Assembly: GCA_020638995.1 (NCBI GenBank)
Contig: JACKHM010000002.1
Span: 62,001 to 126,000 of the forward strand
Reading direction: 5' to 3'
Length of the DNA stretch: 64,000 bases
Source of the DNA: Planctomycetaceae bacterium
Lineage (GTDB): Bacteria > Planctomycetota > Planctomycetia > Pirellulales > Pirellulaceae
In this document: one piece after another, positions 17,022-26,413 of the stretch
Layout of the letters: each line of letters begins with the position of its first letter
How positions within the stretch are numbered: the stretch's first letter is position 1
Notes under the pieces: model-generated
The model's database searches: none
The model's input: only the letters and a program-made list of their open reading frames with translations
Told to the model about the DNA's origin: nothing
Program-made: the position numbers and the translations under genes

Positions 17022-20000
17022 TCATCGCAGCAGTGCTTGGAATCCTTCTCGGTCTCGGATCGCGTCGAAGCCTGAGTCTTTCAGGAGAGGGGGCCATTTT
17101 TGCTTCCATTGTGAATTGCCGTCTTGGAACAATTCAAGCGTCTTTTTCAAGTATTCAATTGCTTTGTCGGCCAATTCATCCTTGCCGAGCAATTGCGCGT
17201 CGGGCGATTCCGCTTGGTTGACACACAGCGCATAAGCAAGCGCCGCCTGAAACAGAACTTCCCAGCTGGTCGGTGCCAAATGACTTGCAGATTCAGCTGC
17301 TTTGATGGCCTCACTAGATTGGGAATCCAACGCAAGCAAGCAGGCGCGATTTCCGTAGGCCATCGCCCGCGTGAGTGCATTATCCGATGAAGGCGGCTCA
17401 ACAGTGATCGCTTGTTCAAAATCTCGTAAGGCCTGGTCTCTTGCATTGAGCAACAGTTTGCCCCGGTGCAAGTAACGTGAAGCATTGGATGGATCGACTT
17501 CGATGGCTCGTGTGTAGTCGAGCAGCGCGTCGCCTTTCATTTTCAACCAGTCTTCGACTTTGGCCCGCATTTCAAAGAGTTCTGCCCGGGCCTTCGGGGG
17601 GTGCCGAGAGTCCTCGAGTGTCGTCAGGGCGTCAAAATCATAGCTCATCGGACCGATCAGCTCGTCAGTCACCAGATGTTCGTTGAAGTTCGCGTACAGC
17701 TCGAAAAGCTGATAGCGTAACTTCGCTCGGGCCAGCCTCGCCTCGCGCGCGAGATGGTCGTTAATCACACTCGGGCCATCCTGTAATTCATTCTGAGGCG
17801 TGTCGGGCACGACTTCTGAAAAGTGCTGCAGCGCCTTTTCTACAGCCACCGTGGCATCCACGATTTCCTCGCCATCTGCTGCTGCCTTGATTCGTTGCTC
17901 GGCGACGATACCGTCGGCGAACGCGTGGCCGTACACAATCAGACGTGTGGCGGATCGTAACTCGACTCCATCGAGTGACTCGGCGTACAGCCTGGCGTCC
18001 TCCAAATCGCGTCTCGCCCGTTGCAACTCCGACTCCTGGCCATCTGAGAATTCTATTGACATGAGTGCTCGGTTGACGCTAGGCCTGACCTTATTGGAAC
18101 CTCGCGTTCTGGCTACGCCAAATGCGTCGGATGCCCGATTTAGATACAGTTCGATCTCCGCATCCTCTGGGTTCTCACTTCGCAGCAGTCTCGCCATTTC
18201 CACAGCAGCCATTCCCGAATTGTTGTAGGCATTTTCGAAGGCATCGTTCAGCTCACTAGCCCGTTCGCTCTGTGCGATTGCGCTCGTCAGCCATCGCTTT
18301 CGATCTTCCATCGAAGCCGATCCATCGGTTCTGGCTTGCGTGTACAAAACGACGCTTCGGTTATTCGGTACTACGTAGTGCGACGGGTCAGGCGATTCCG
18401 TCTGAGCTAAAAGCGATTCCGCCAAATCCAAGTCCGCATGAGCCGCATCCCAACGCGCTAGGTCCGCGAGGATTAAGGCACGCCCTGCGTAAATCCATGC
18501 CACTTCCGGTTTCAGTCTCGCGGCTTGATTGAACGATTCCAACGCGGTTATCGATTCGCCTTGTTCGAAGCGAGCGATGCCAATCAATAGATGCGCCCAA
18601 AAATGCGTCGGCTCGGATTCGAGTGCGTCTTCATAGTGTCGAATCGCTCGCTCGCGGTCGCCGGCAAATTGTGCGACCTCGCCGACCAACAAATGGTCCA
18701 GTGCTGTCGCTGGGACATCGGTGTCATCCCTGCTGAGGATCTGGTGGGCAGATAGCTTCCGATCGAGGAAAGCGTTCCGAAACAATCGAGACGCTGCCGG
18801 CGCGCTGCTCCAGGCATCCGCCACTTCGAAGGCCTGTTTGGCGGCAGCACGTCGCTCGTCTTCCTCGGAGGGAGTGCTCGCGAGCATCAGTTCTGCGCGT
18901 CCTTTGAGGAAGACGAGTTCAGACAACGCATCCAATAATTGCCTGCTCAACACTCCTTCTGTTTCGTTCGAGCGGGCTGCTACGCGTTGTAAGTATTCGG
19001 GCTGGAATTTCAGATTCAATAATGTGTCGTCGCACTTGGTCAGTCCCTGGTCGAAGTTTTGTTCAAGCAAGTCAACTCGCGCCTGATCACGATTCGTTAC
19101 CACTTCGACTTGCCAAGCTTCCAGTTGGGCACGCAACCGCTGGCGACTGGCGACCGTCAGCCAACCAATGCAGCTTCCCACCAGCATCGCGAACATCAAG
19201 ACAAGGGCCACCACTGACCGATGCCTTCGCTGCCATCGGCTGGCACGGCGCAGCAGTGTTTCGGGACATACGCTAATCGGCTCGTCGTCTAACCAATGCT
19301 GAATGTCGCGAGCCAACTCGAGCGCATTGCCGTATCTGTCACACCCCTTCTTCGCCATGGCTTTGGCGCAGATCGCATCCAGTGGTTTAGGCACGGTTGG
19401 CAGCCGATCTCTGGTCGTTGGAGTTTCACGATGCTGAATCGCTTGCAGTATCGCATCAGTCGTTGGGCCCCGATGCGGAGCCGAGCCGGCAAGGATCTCA
19501 AACAAGATGGCTCCCAACCCGTAGACGTCCGTGCGGCTATTGATTTCTTTCGTCCGACCGGACGCTTGTTCGGGAGCCATGTAGGCCGGAGTTCCCAGCG
19601 CGTGTCCGACCACCGTGGCTTGCCCGTCCGCTTCTGAACTGATGCCAACGGATTGAGCCGACTCGTCGTCCTTTTCGCCAATCTTGGCTAAGCCCCAATC
19701 CATGACGACGACTTCGCCAAACTCGCCGATTGCAATATTGTGCGGCTTGAGGTCTCGATGCACGACGCCACGAGCGTGAGCGTATGCCATGGCTTCGCAA
19801 ATATTGACGAACTTATTTAGCAATCGACGACTGGCTTCCGGAGCGCGTCGACCAAACTTGCGATGATGCTCTTGAATCACCTCGCGCAAAGTCTCGCCCG
19901 AAACAAATCGCATCGTATAGAAAAGCCGATCATCCTTCGAATCGCGACCAAGTTCATGCACGGGCACGATGTTCGGGTGTTCTAATTGACCGGTGACTTG

Positions 20001-20417
20001 CGCTTCTCGCAAAAAGCGGTGGCGGGCGATCGGATTTTGTGCTTGCTCTTCGCGAATTTCCTTGAGCGCGACATCCCGCCGCAGGATTGGGTCGTGCGCC
20101 TTCCAAACTTTGCCCAACCCCCCTCGCGCATGTTCACGGCGCAGTTCGAAGCGGCCGAGGACACTGCCCATAAACATTTCGGTGAGCTGGTTCGAGCCGT
20201 TGCTCGACCCGCCGTCGGGAGGAACAAACTCGTCGAGCATTTCTTTGTCGGCAAAGAACTCACGCAGTTCCGCTTCCAACGCGGGATACTTGGCAATGAA
20301 GGCCTCACAGTCGACTGCGCCACGATTCGCCTCCAACTCGGCATAGGCTGCCAGCACTTCGTCCAAGCTAGTCGTTCGATTGTGGTCGTGATCCGTCGTT
20401 TTGTCCGAGCCGGCCAT
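17022..20417 (-). CDS. transmembrane Ser/Thr protein kinase with C-terminal TPRs
   Basis: A Hanks-type kinase of 1131 residues. ATG 20417 is two bases beyond the stop of the ECF sigma gene; the frame is open further upstream only as a shadow of that gene. Residues 1-85 are an acidic leader common to planctomycete kinases. The kinase domain (about 87-370) has a glycine loop reading RGGLGKVWKAHD, VALKEI (catalytic Lys), HRDLKPHNI near 217, DWG in place of DFG, GTPAYMAPEQ and DVYGLGAILFE. One membrane segment (VVALVLMFAMLVGSCIGWL) is at about 400-421. The remaining 700 residues are helical TPR-like repeats (for example FWAHLLIGIARFEQGE, PSNASRYLHRGKLLL) and would lie outside the cytoplasm. The arrangement suggests that external TPRs sense something and the internal kinase signals, probably with the adjacent sigma factor. 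Confidence 0.95.
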   Translation of the reverse strand: MAGSDKTTDHDHNRTTSLDEVLAAYAELEANRGAVDCEAFIAKYPALEAELREFFADKEMLDEFVPPDGGSSNGSNQLTEMFMGSVLGRFELRREHARGGLGKVWKAHDPILRRDVALKEIREEQAQNPIARHRFLREAQVTGQLEHPNIVPVHELGRDSKDDRLFYTMRFVSGETLREVIQEHHRKFGRRAPEASRRLLNKFVNICEAMAYAHARGVVHRDLKPHNIAIGEFGEVVVMDWGLAKIGEKDDESAQSVGISSEADGQATVVGHALGTPAYMAPEQASGRTKEINSRTDVYGLGAILFEILAGSAPHRGPTTDAILQAIQHRETPTTRDRLPTVPKPLDAICAKAMAKKGCDRYGNALELARDIQHWLDDEPISVCPETLLRRASRWQRRHRSVVALVLMFAMLVGSCIGWLTVASRQRLRAQLEAWQVEVVTNRDQARVDLLEQNFDQGLTKCDDTLLNLKFQPEYLQRVAARSNETEGVLSRQLLDALSELVFLKGRAELMLASTPSEEDERRAAAKQAFEVADAWSSAPAASRLFRNAFLDRKLSAHQILSRDDTDVPATALDHLLVGEVAQFAGDRERAIRHYEDALESEPTHFWAHLLIGIARFEQGESITALESFNQAARLKPEVAWIYAGRALILADLARWDAAHADLDLAESLLAQTESPDPSHYVVPNNRSVVLYTQARTDGSASMEDRKRWLTSAIAQSERASELNDAFENAYNNSGMAAVEMARLLRSENPEDAEIELYLNRASDAFGVARTRGSNKVRPSVNRALMSIEFSDGQESELQRARRDLEDARLYAESLDGVELRSATRLIVYGHAFADGIVAEQRIKAAADGEEIVDATVAVEKALQHFSEVVPDTPQNELQDGPSVINDHLAREARLARAKLRYQLFELYANFNEHLVTDELIGPMSYDFDALTTLEDSRHPPKARAELFEMRAKVEDWLKMKGDALLDYTRAIEVDPSNASRYLHRGKLLLNARDQALRDFEQAITVEPPSSDNALTRAMAYGNRACLLALDSQSSEAIKAAESASHLAPTSWEVLFQAALAYALCVNQAESPDAQLLGKDELADKAIEYLKKTLELFQDGNSQWKQKWPPLLKDSGFDAIRDREGFQALLR

Positions 20418-20419
20418 TA

Positions 20420-21043
20420 CTAGACGATCTCCATCGAGCTGTTGGCTAACGCGCGCCGCAGCGATTGCATGCCCAGGCGATACAGACGCATCGTCTCGGA
20501 CAGCTTGCAATCCATGTGCTCTGAAATCTGCTTGAACGTGAAGTTATGAAAATGTCTCAGTTGGACAGTCTCACGTTGGGCTGGAGGCAATTGTTGGACT
20601 GCGTTGGTTAAGCGGATCGCCTCTTCGCCCTTGATGACTCGTTGACTGGGTGTGGTTTGCGACGCCGCCGGCTCCCACCAGGACACCGACGCTTGGCTGT
20701 TCCTCGCGCCGCCCAGCGGCTGTTCCTTCTTGATGTCGCGTTTGGCCGCTCCATGGTCGCGTACTGCGTTGTTAATAACGCTTTTCAAAACTTGGCGTAT
20801 CCAGGCCGTGAACTCTTCGGCCGTTTGGCCCTGAAATTGGCCGAAGTATTTAACGGCCTGCAAGTTTGCTTGTTGGACGATGTCTTGACCATCGACGCGT
20901 TTGCGCAACAACGGTCCGACTTCCTGCTCAGCTACATATTGCAAGAATCCTTGGAACTCGTCCAGCAAGGTTCCTAGGGCCTCGGTGCTTCCCTGCTGTG
21001 CCCGCCGGATCAGGCTGACAATTTCTAATGGCTCGTTGTTCAT
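20420..21043 (-). CDS. ECF-type RNA polymerase sigma factor
   Basis: A 207-residue sigma-70 family ECF factor. I chose ATG 21043 (MNNEPLEIVSLIRRAQQGS), which begins exactly at sigma region 2; an in-frame start 20 codons upstream (21103) adds only unstructured sequence. Region 2 reads LEFQGFLQYVAEQEV-like to DGQDIVQQANLQAVKYFGQF and EFTAWIRQVLKSVINNAVRDH; region 4 reads LPPAQRETVQLRHFHNFTFKQISEHM with the helix-turn-helix SETMRLYRLGMQSLRR. Members with long linkers that sit next to a Ser/Thr kinase are common in planctomycetes and are thought to be controlled by that kinase rather than by an anti-sigma factor; no anti-sigma gene is visible here. The gene runs directly into the kinase with a two-base gap, so translation is probably coupled. 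Confidence 0.94.
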   Translation of the reverse strand: MNNEPLEIVSLIRRAQQGSTEALGTLLDEFQGFLQYVAEQEVGPLLRKRVDGQDIVQQANLQAVKYFGQFQGQTAEEFTAWIRQVLKSVINNAVRDHGAAKRDIKKEQPLGGARNSQASVSWWEPAASQTTPSQRVIKGEEAIRLTNAVQQLPPAQRETVQLRHFHNFTFKQISEHMDCKLSETMRLYRLGMQSLRRALANSSMEIV

Positions 21044-21284
21044 GGCCGAAGTCTCGCAATGCGTTGTGCTTTCCGTGAGCCGCCCGAAGCGCCCCTGCGC
21101 CACGAGCCATCACTCTAAGACACAAAGAAACGCTTTTGAAGCTTCGCAACGGGAAATTCGCTTTTTTTGAAAAATGTTTCAAGTTTTTCGATTTGCGGGG
21201 CTGGAACCGTTTCTTAGCCCACTGAAGCCACACATGTTCGTGACTTCCCGGACGACGCAAAAACGTGTTTTCCGGATTTTCAAA

Positions 21285-21329
21285 ACGCGTCGAGACCGAA
21301 TGCACAAATGCACGCTCCACTCGACGCGT
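21285..21329. promoter_or_regulatory. 10-bp perfect inverted repeat upstream of secreted protein gene
   Basis: ACGCGTCGAG (21285-21294) and CTCGACGCGT (21320-21329) form a perfect inverted repeat with a 25-base spacer that itself holds a direct repeat ATGCAC. The element ends 29 bp before the ATG of the 21359 gene, in the 255-bp region shared with the divergent sigma gene. It could be an operator or a 5' UTR hairpin. No clear promoter boxes can be assigned. Confidence 0.4.
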
Positions 21330-21358
21330 CCTTCCCTCTTTGATGCAGGAGAGCAGAC

Positions 21359-23608
21359 ATGTCCCGGGATCGAAAAAAGAAGTCCACACGAAGAACATTG
21401 AATGTCGAACAACTTCAGGCACGCGACTTGATGGCGGCCGACCTGGCGATGGTCGCTATGCCTCATTTCGACCTTGACGTATCAAACATGCACGTCGAGG
21501 AAGCGCGAGTCGGTCAAGAACTTTCGTTCGACATGATTAGCAGCGGCGCTACGGCGGGTGTCGCTGGCGGTCGAGTCAGGTTCCAACTCGATCCGGACAC
21601 AGACCAAACGCCCGTTGGGGCAACCATGTCAGAGGATGGAAGTTTCCACTGGACTCCATCCGAAGACCAGGTTGGCGACTTCACTTTCACGGTAATTGCC
21701 GTCAATCGCGACAATTTCTGCGAAGCGGATGCTGAGCGGTTTACCATCTCGGTTCGACCCATGAATGAAGCACCGGAAGTTGGTGAAGTGCCTGACCAAT
21801 CGATCCCGCACAACAGCGAACTCTCTGTGGTCGTCGAAGCGACTGACCCGAATGAAGGTGACCCGTTGTCGCTGGAAGTCGTGAGCGGACCTGAATTCGT
21901 GTCGGTCGAACAGACCGGCAGCGGCCAATGGGTTGTGCACTGGTCTCCAGATCCTGGCACGCCACCCGGCACGTATGGCATCGAGTTGCAAGTGAGTGAC
22001 GGCGAACTAACGGATCGCACGTCGTTCAATGTCGAGCTGACGAATGTCGCACCGAGTGTTGACCTTAACGGCCCCGATGCGGTAGGAACTGGCACTTCGC
22101 AGGACTTTGTTGAAGGTCAAGGCGCAGTACCCGTTGCCGTGGACGTCACGATCGCTGACGCGGACGACTCCGTCTTGCAATGGGCGACGGCACAGATCGT
22201 CACCCCGATGGATGGTCCTGCTGAATCGTTGAGTGTCGACACGAGCGGTACCAACATCTGGACGTACTACGATGCCGATTTCGGCACTTTAATACTTTTC
22301 GGGGAAGACACCGTTGAAAACTATCAGCGAGTACTCGCGTCGTTAACGTACAACAACGAGTTGCAAGATCCCCACACCTGCCCGCGTCAGATCGAAGTGA
22401 CTGTGGACGACGGCTGGAATGTGAGCGAAGTCGCAACCGCCACCGTCCACATCGTGGCGGTCAATCAGGGCCCGAATTTGATTCTGCCGGCACCGTACGA
22501 CAATGAGGCGACACCGGTTGAAGTCGAAGTAGGAACCAGCATCGAGTTCCCGACCGAAGTCGTGGATCCCGATAGCACGGACTTCAAGTACATCCTCGAC
22601 CTCGACAACAGCGGACTTCCTGCCGAAGCCAGCCAGCCGATGATCAACCCCTATGGCACCTTTGCCTGGACTCCCGATACGGTAGGGACTTTTGAGATCA
22701 CCGTGATCGTACTCGACGAGCACGGTGCGGCGGATCGAGAGACTTTCACGGTGACAGTCGAAGACCATGCGTGTCATCACGATGACGATGGAGAGACTGC
22801 CGTCGACCCGAGCGATGTCCTGTTTGCACATGATCGCGACGGCCAACTGTTTACGGTGAACGTCGACTCGGGCGATATCAACATCATTGGCCTGATGAGC
22901 GAGCAGATGTTTGATATTGCCTTCGACAATGATGGCAACTTGTTTGGTATTAGCGACAACGGCGACTTGTATAGCATCGATCCGGAGACGGCAGCGATCA
23001 GCCTGATCGGTTCGACCGGTGAATTCATAAACGCGTTGGAGTTTTCGCCGACGGGCGAGTTGTACGGAGCTGGCGAGCAATTCTATTCGATTAACCCCGT
23101 CTCGGGCTCTGCGAGTGCTATCGGTGATCTGAATGGCTTCACCTCGGACGGCGATCTAGCATTTGGAGACGACGGTCGTTTGCTATTGGCCGCCGAGAAC
23201 GACCAACTCGTCGAAGTCGATGTTGCGACGGGTGCGGCCGCACTCGTGACCGATGTTGTTCAGCCCGGCGTCCGCTCACTGGACCTGCTCGGTTTGGACT
23301 ATCACGCGAACGGAATGCTGTACGGGTTTTCGAACGAACACAGCAGCGTTGTTCGCATCGACCCCAAGACTGGTGCTGCCGAGGAAGTGCTCAACTTCGC
23401 CGATGCAGGCTTAAACGGTGTGTACGGAGCGTCGTTCTATCAAACGAAGAAAGACGATAGCGGCTCATCTCCCGATAGTCCTGTCTGGGATTTTGGGCCG
23501 TGGTTGGAGTGGCATGACTTCTGTAGTCTGGAACTCGTCGATCCATCCTTGGTCGATGTCCTCGCACTCGACAGCCTCGCGAGTGGTTCGGCGTCGGACA
23601 TCGCCTGA
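21359..23608 (+). CDS. secreted multidomain protein with cadherin/Ig-like repeats and beta-propeller-like C-terminus
   Basis: A 749-residue protein. It starts MSRDRKKKSTRRTLNVEQLQ and continues ARDLMAADL, a basic leader plus the same VEQLxxRxL motif seen in the giant protein across the divergent promoter region. Residues about 45-140, 140-230 and 375-470 are Ig/cadherin-like (He-PIG/Cadg type) domains with signatures such as SEDGSFHWTPSEDQVGDFTFTV, SGQWVVHWSPDPGTPPGTY and MINPYGTFAWTPDTVGTFEITV. From about 480 to 690 are repeats of the form LFAHDRDGQLFTVNVDSGDI, FDNDGNLFGISDNGDLYSID, FSPTGELYGAGEQFYSINP, which look like a DUF4394-style beta-propeller. Asp/Asn-rich loops suggest calcium binding. 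It is very acidic. Likely an extracellular structural or adhesive protein. A good upstream site (AGGAG, 8 bases before ATG) supports the start. Confidence 0.88.
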   Translation: MSRDRKKKSTRRTLNVEQLQARDLMAADLAMVAMPHFDLDVSNMHVEEARVGQELSFDMISSGATAGVAGGRVRFQLDPDTDQTPVGATMSEDGSFHWTPSEDQVGDFTFTVIAVNRDNFCEADAERFTISVRPMNEAPEVGEVPDQSIPHNSELSVVVEATDPNEGDPLSLEVVSGPEFVSVEQTGSGQWVVHWSPDPGTPPGTYGIELQVSDGELTDRTSFNVELTNVAPSVDLNGPDAVGTGTSQDFVEGQGAVPVAVDVTIADADDSVLQWATAQIVTPMDGPAESLSVDTSGTNIWTYYDADFGTLILFGEDTVENYQRVLASLTYNNELQDPHTCPRQIEVTVDDGWNVSEVATATVHIVAVNQGPNLILPAPYDNEATPVEVEVGTSIEFPTEVVDPDSTDFKYILDLDNSGLPAEASQPMINPYGTFAWTPDTVGTFEITVIVLDEHGAADRETFTVTVEDHACHHDDDGETAVDPSDVLFAHDRDGQLFTVNVDSGDINIIGLMSEQMFDIAFDNDGNLFGISDNGDLYSIDPETAAISLIGSTGEFINALEFSPTGELYGAGEQFYSINPVSGSASAIGDLNGFTSDGDLAFGDDGRLLLAAENDQLVEVDVATGAAALVTDVVQPGVRSLDLLGLDYHANGMLYGFSNEHSSVVRIDPKTGAAEEVLNFADAGLNGVYGASFYQTKKDDSGSSPDSPVWDFGPWLEWHDFCSLELVDPSLVDVLALDSLASGSASDIA

Positions 23609-23637
23609 CGCGAACTCCGCCATCGAATAGCCATGCG

Positions 23638-23675
23638 GAACCGGCTGAAAGCGCTTCGTGCGTTTCAGCCGGTTC
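23638..23675. terminator. bidirectional hairpin terminator
   Basis: GAACCGGCTGAAA (23638-23650) and TTTCAGCCGGTTC (23663-23675) are exact reverse complements, 13 bp, around a 12-base loop. The hairpin sits between two convergent genes (ends 23608 and 23717), and A/T-rich ends flank the GC-rich core on both sides. It probably terminates both transcripts. Confidence 0.75.
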
Positions 23676-23716
23676 TCTTCGTTCCAGTCAGTATCGACAA
23701 CTCGCACGTAATCCGG

Positions 23717-24835
23717 CTATTGCCCTTCGATGTACTTCAGCTGAATTTCGGTCGAAGGCAGCTTTTCCTTGAGCTTCGCGACGCCCTCTTCAGTCACCGC
23801 GGTACGGGTGACTTTCAAGTCCTTGAGCGACGTCAGGCCCTCCAGATCAGGCAACCCCGCATCCGAAACCGCTGTCGAGCCGACGTGCAAAAATACGAGG
23901 TTGCTCATACCTTGGAAATGCTTCAGTCCGGCATCCGTCAGTTGCGTGTTATCGACATTCAGCCACTCCATGTTGGTCAGCCCGGCCAGCGGTTCCATGC
24001 CACTATCGGTCAAAGCGTCCCGCCATAGATTCAGTCGCTTGAGTGCGACAAGCCCCGACAAATGTTTCATGCCATCATCGAAGATCTGGCTATTTTCGCT
24101 GAGGTCGAGATCTTCCAGCGTTGTCAACGCCCCAACATGCGCCAGTCCAACGCTCGTCACCTGCGTCTGCGAGATGCGTAGCTTCTTTAGCTTGGGAAAC
24201 TGTTTCAACAACGGCAACGCGTCGTCACCCACCAAAGTTTTTGCCAAGTAAAGTTCTTCCAGATCCTTTAGCTTCGAAAGCTCCGCCAATCCGTCTTCGC
24301 TCACCCAAAGAAAATCGAGCGCGAGTGCCTTTAACTTGGTGAGTTCGCCGATCGATGTCATACCACCATCGTCCACGGTGGTGGCGCCGGTGCTGCCGGA
24401 GAGACGCAACGCCCGGAGTTCGTGCAACCCTTTCAGATGGGCTATGCCATCGTTCGAGACACTACAACCACGCAGGTCCAGATTGCGGAGTGACTTCAGT
24501 TGCCCGACAACTTCGAGGCCAACGTCGGTGATCGATGTATCGTTCAGCAGCAGCGACGCGACGTGTTCGAGGCTGGCCACTTGATTAAGTGTCGCGTCGT
24601 CGATTGCCGTTCCGCGAAAATCCACGTCGGTCACGAAGCCGTTACCATCTAGCTTGACGTTTGTCGCGACTAGCTTCAATTCTTCTATGACATCTAAGGG
24701 ATCTCCCTCAGGTTCCGCAACGACAGCGACGGAGCCGCTATCGGAGGAGGCGGGCGGACTCGTCGGACTACCATTACAACCGAGAAGAGCGGTCGAGAGT
24801 GCCAACAGAGCGGCATAGGGTGAATCGGCTTTCAT
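23717..24835 (-). CDS. leucine-rich-repeat lipoprotein
   Basis: A 372-residue protein. ATG 24835 is preferred over a start seven codons upstream because it puts the lipoprotein signal MKADSPYAALLALSTALLGC at the very N-terminus; the lipobox is ALLGC. From about residue 60 to the end there are roughly twelve 24-residue leucine-rich repeats of the form L.xLKxLxxLDLxxxxVTDxGLxxLxxL (for example SLRNLDLRGCSVSNDGIAHL, GLTSLKDLKVTRTAVTEEGV). These are the cysteine-poor, planctomycete-type LRRs, expected to form a solenoid binding protein or peptide partners at the outer or cytoplasmic membrane. No enzymatic domain is present. It is convergent with the secreted protein gene and divergent from cca, with about 165 bp between them. 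Confidence 0.88.
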   Translation of the reverse strand: MKADSPYAALLALSTALLGCNGSPTSPPASSDSGSVAVVAEPEGDPLDVIEELKLVATNVKLDGNGFVTDVDFRGTAIDDATLNQVASLEHVASLLLNDTSITDVGLEVVGQLKSLRNLDLRGCSVSNDGIAHLKGLHELRALRLSGSTGATTVDDGGMTSIGELTKLKALALDFLWVSEDGLAELSKLKDLEELYLAKTLVGDDALPLLKQFPKLKKLRISQTQVTSVGLAHVGALTTLEDLDLSENSQIFDDGMKHLSGLVALKRLNLWRDALTDSGMEPLAGLTNMEWLNVDNTQLTDAGLKHFQGMSNLVFLHVGSTAVSDAGLPDLEGLTSLKDLKVTRTAVTEEGVAKLKEKLPSTEIQLKYIEGQ

Positions 24836-25000
24836 CCTTCTTATTCCTTTTGGCAATGAGCTACATGCTTGCGGGGTTCGGCCTGGAAGTGAACAAAGTT
24901 CTTGCTCCCGCAGTCTAACAATTCGGTATTGCCTTGAAACCGGTACACTGCCGGACGACAGATATTACAATGTTTCCGCACGTCCCTGTTTGGAAGCCAC

Positions 25001-26263
25001 ATGTCAACGATCGATTCGGCCAAAGCCCGCGAGTTCGCCAAGGAAGTCGTGGCCAAATTGCGCACCCGTGGCTTTGAAGCGCTATGGGCTGGTGGGTGCG
25101 TGCGCGACCAGCTGCTAGGCGCTGACCCCAAAGATTATGACGTGGCAACCAACGCAAGGCCCGACCAAATTCGCGAGGTCTTTGGTAGGCGAAAAACGCT
25201 TGCGATTGGCGCAGCATTCGGAGTCATCACGGTGCTGGGCCCGCGAAGTGCTGGGCAAGTCGAGGTCGCCACTTTCCGCCGTGATGCGACTTACAGCGAC
25301 GGCCGGCATCCCGATAGCGTGGCATTTAGCAACGCGGAGGAAGATGCACGTAGGCGGGACTTTACGGTCAATGGATTGTTCTTCGATCCGCTGGCTGCCG
25401 TGATCATCGACTACGTCGGCGGGCAGGAAGATTTGAGCCGACGAGTCATTCGAGCGATTGGCGATGCCGAAGAGCGATTGGCGGAAGATAAGCTTCGCAT
25501 GTTGCGAGCGGTTCGCTTCGCAACAACCTTAGACTTTAGAATCGATTCCGCGACGATGTCGGCAGTTCAATGCCATGCGGATGAATTGGGAGCAGTGAGC
25601 GCCGAGAGGGTCGCGGCCGAACTGCGACGATTGCTGCTGCATCTCAATCGGCGGCGAGGTGTCGAGTTGCTGCATGAATCCAAATTGCTCGGACGAGTGT
25701 TGCCAGAACTGCGGCCCGGAGGCGATGATTGGGCCGAAACGCTGGCCATCCTGCAATTGCTCAACGCGCCGACCTTTGCAGTCGCGGTCGCTGCTCTCTT
25801 GCGGACTGTGCGCACCGGCTCAGGAGCTTCCGATTGCGCAGAGCAGATTTGTCGGCGTTGGAAGCTTTCAAACACGGAAGTGGCTGGCGTACTGTTCTGC
25901 TTGAACCACGAAACAACGATTCGCTCGGCTCAGACCGTTGCTTGGCCAGTTTTGCAGCGAGTGCTGGTCGACTCCCGCATCGACGAACTGTTGAGCTATT
26001 GCGAGGCGGTGGCTGCGGTCGTCGACAACAGTACCGACGCGATTATGTTCTGTCGCGAGACGCTTGCCCGACCGCAAGTAGACTGGAACCCCACGCCGCT
26101 GATCACCGGAAATGAGTTGCGAGGATTGGGTATCGCGCCTGGCCCCGTATTTCGAGAGTTGCTTGAGGCAACGCGTGATTCGCAACTGAACGGCGAGATC
26201 ACAAGTCGTGAGGCGGCAATTTCATTTGTTCAATCTCTTTGGCAGGCGAGAAAGGTCGAGTGA
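25001..26263 (+). CDS. cca: CCA tRNA nucleotidyltransferase / poly(A) polymerase family
   Basis: A 420-residue class II nucleotidyltransferase. Head domain: LWAGGCVRDQLLGADPKDYDVAT with the GG motif at 31-32 and the metal-binding DxD at Asp45 and Asp47; TLAIGAAFGVITVLG; a VEVATFRRDATYSDGRHPDSV segment; and RRRDFTVNGLFFDP. Neck: EDKLRMLRAVRFATTLDF and SAERVAAELRRLLLH, the template-like nucleotide-recognition region. The tail helices follow. It adds or repairs the 3' CCA of tRNAs in the cytoplasm. The signature cannot fully separate a CCA-adding enzyme from a poly(A) polymerase or an A-adding enzyme, as planctomycetes can have more than one paralogue. No HD domain is seen at the C-terminus. Confidence 0.93.
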   Translation: MSTIDSAKAREFAKEVVAKLRTRGFEALWAGGCVRDQLLGADPKDYDVATNARPDQIREVFGRRKTLAIGAAFGVITVLGPRSAGQVEVATFRRDATYSDGRHPDSVAFSNAEEDARRRDFTVNGLFFDPLAAVIIDYVGGQEDLSRRVIRAIGDAEERLAEDKLRMLRAVRFATTLDFRIDSATMSAVQCHADELGAVSAERVAAELRRLLLHLNRRRGVELLHESKLLGRVLPELRPGGDDWAETLAILQLLNAPTFAVAVAALLRTVRTGSGASDCAEQICRRWKLSNTEVAGVLFCLNHETTIRSAQTVAWPVLQRVLVDSRIDELLSYCEAVAAVVDNSTDAIMFCRETLARPQVDWNPTPLITGNELRGLGIAPGPVFRELLEATRDSQLNGEITSREAAISFVQSLWQARKVE

Positions 26264-26413
26264 ATTACGGCCTTCTGTCTTTGCGGTGAATGTAACCTTG
26301 AGTCCAATAGACAATTCCGGAACGGGCCTCTACGATCGTTCACACGAACGCACGGAAGTCTTGATTAACAGACAGGTTCATCGATTGGTAAAACAGATAG
26401 TTAGGAAGGCCTC

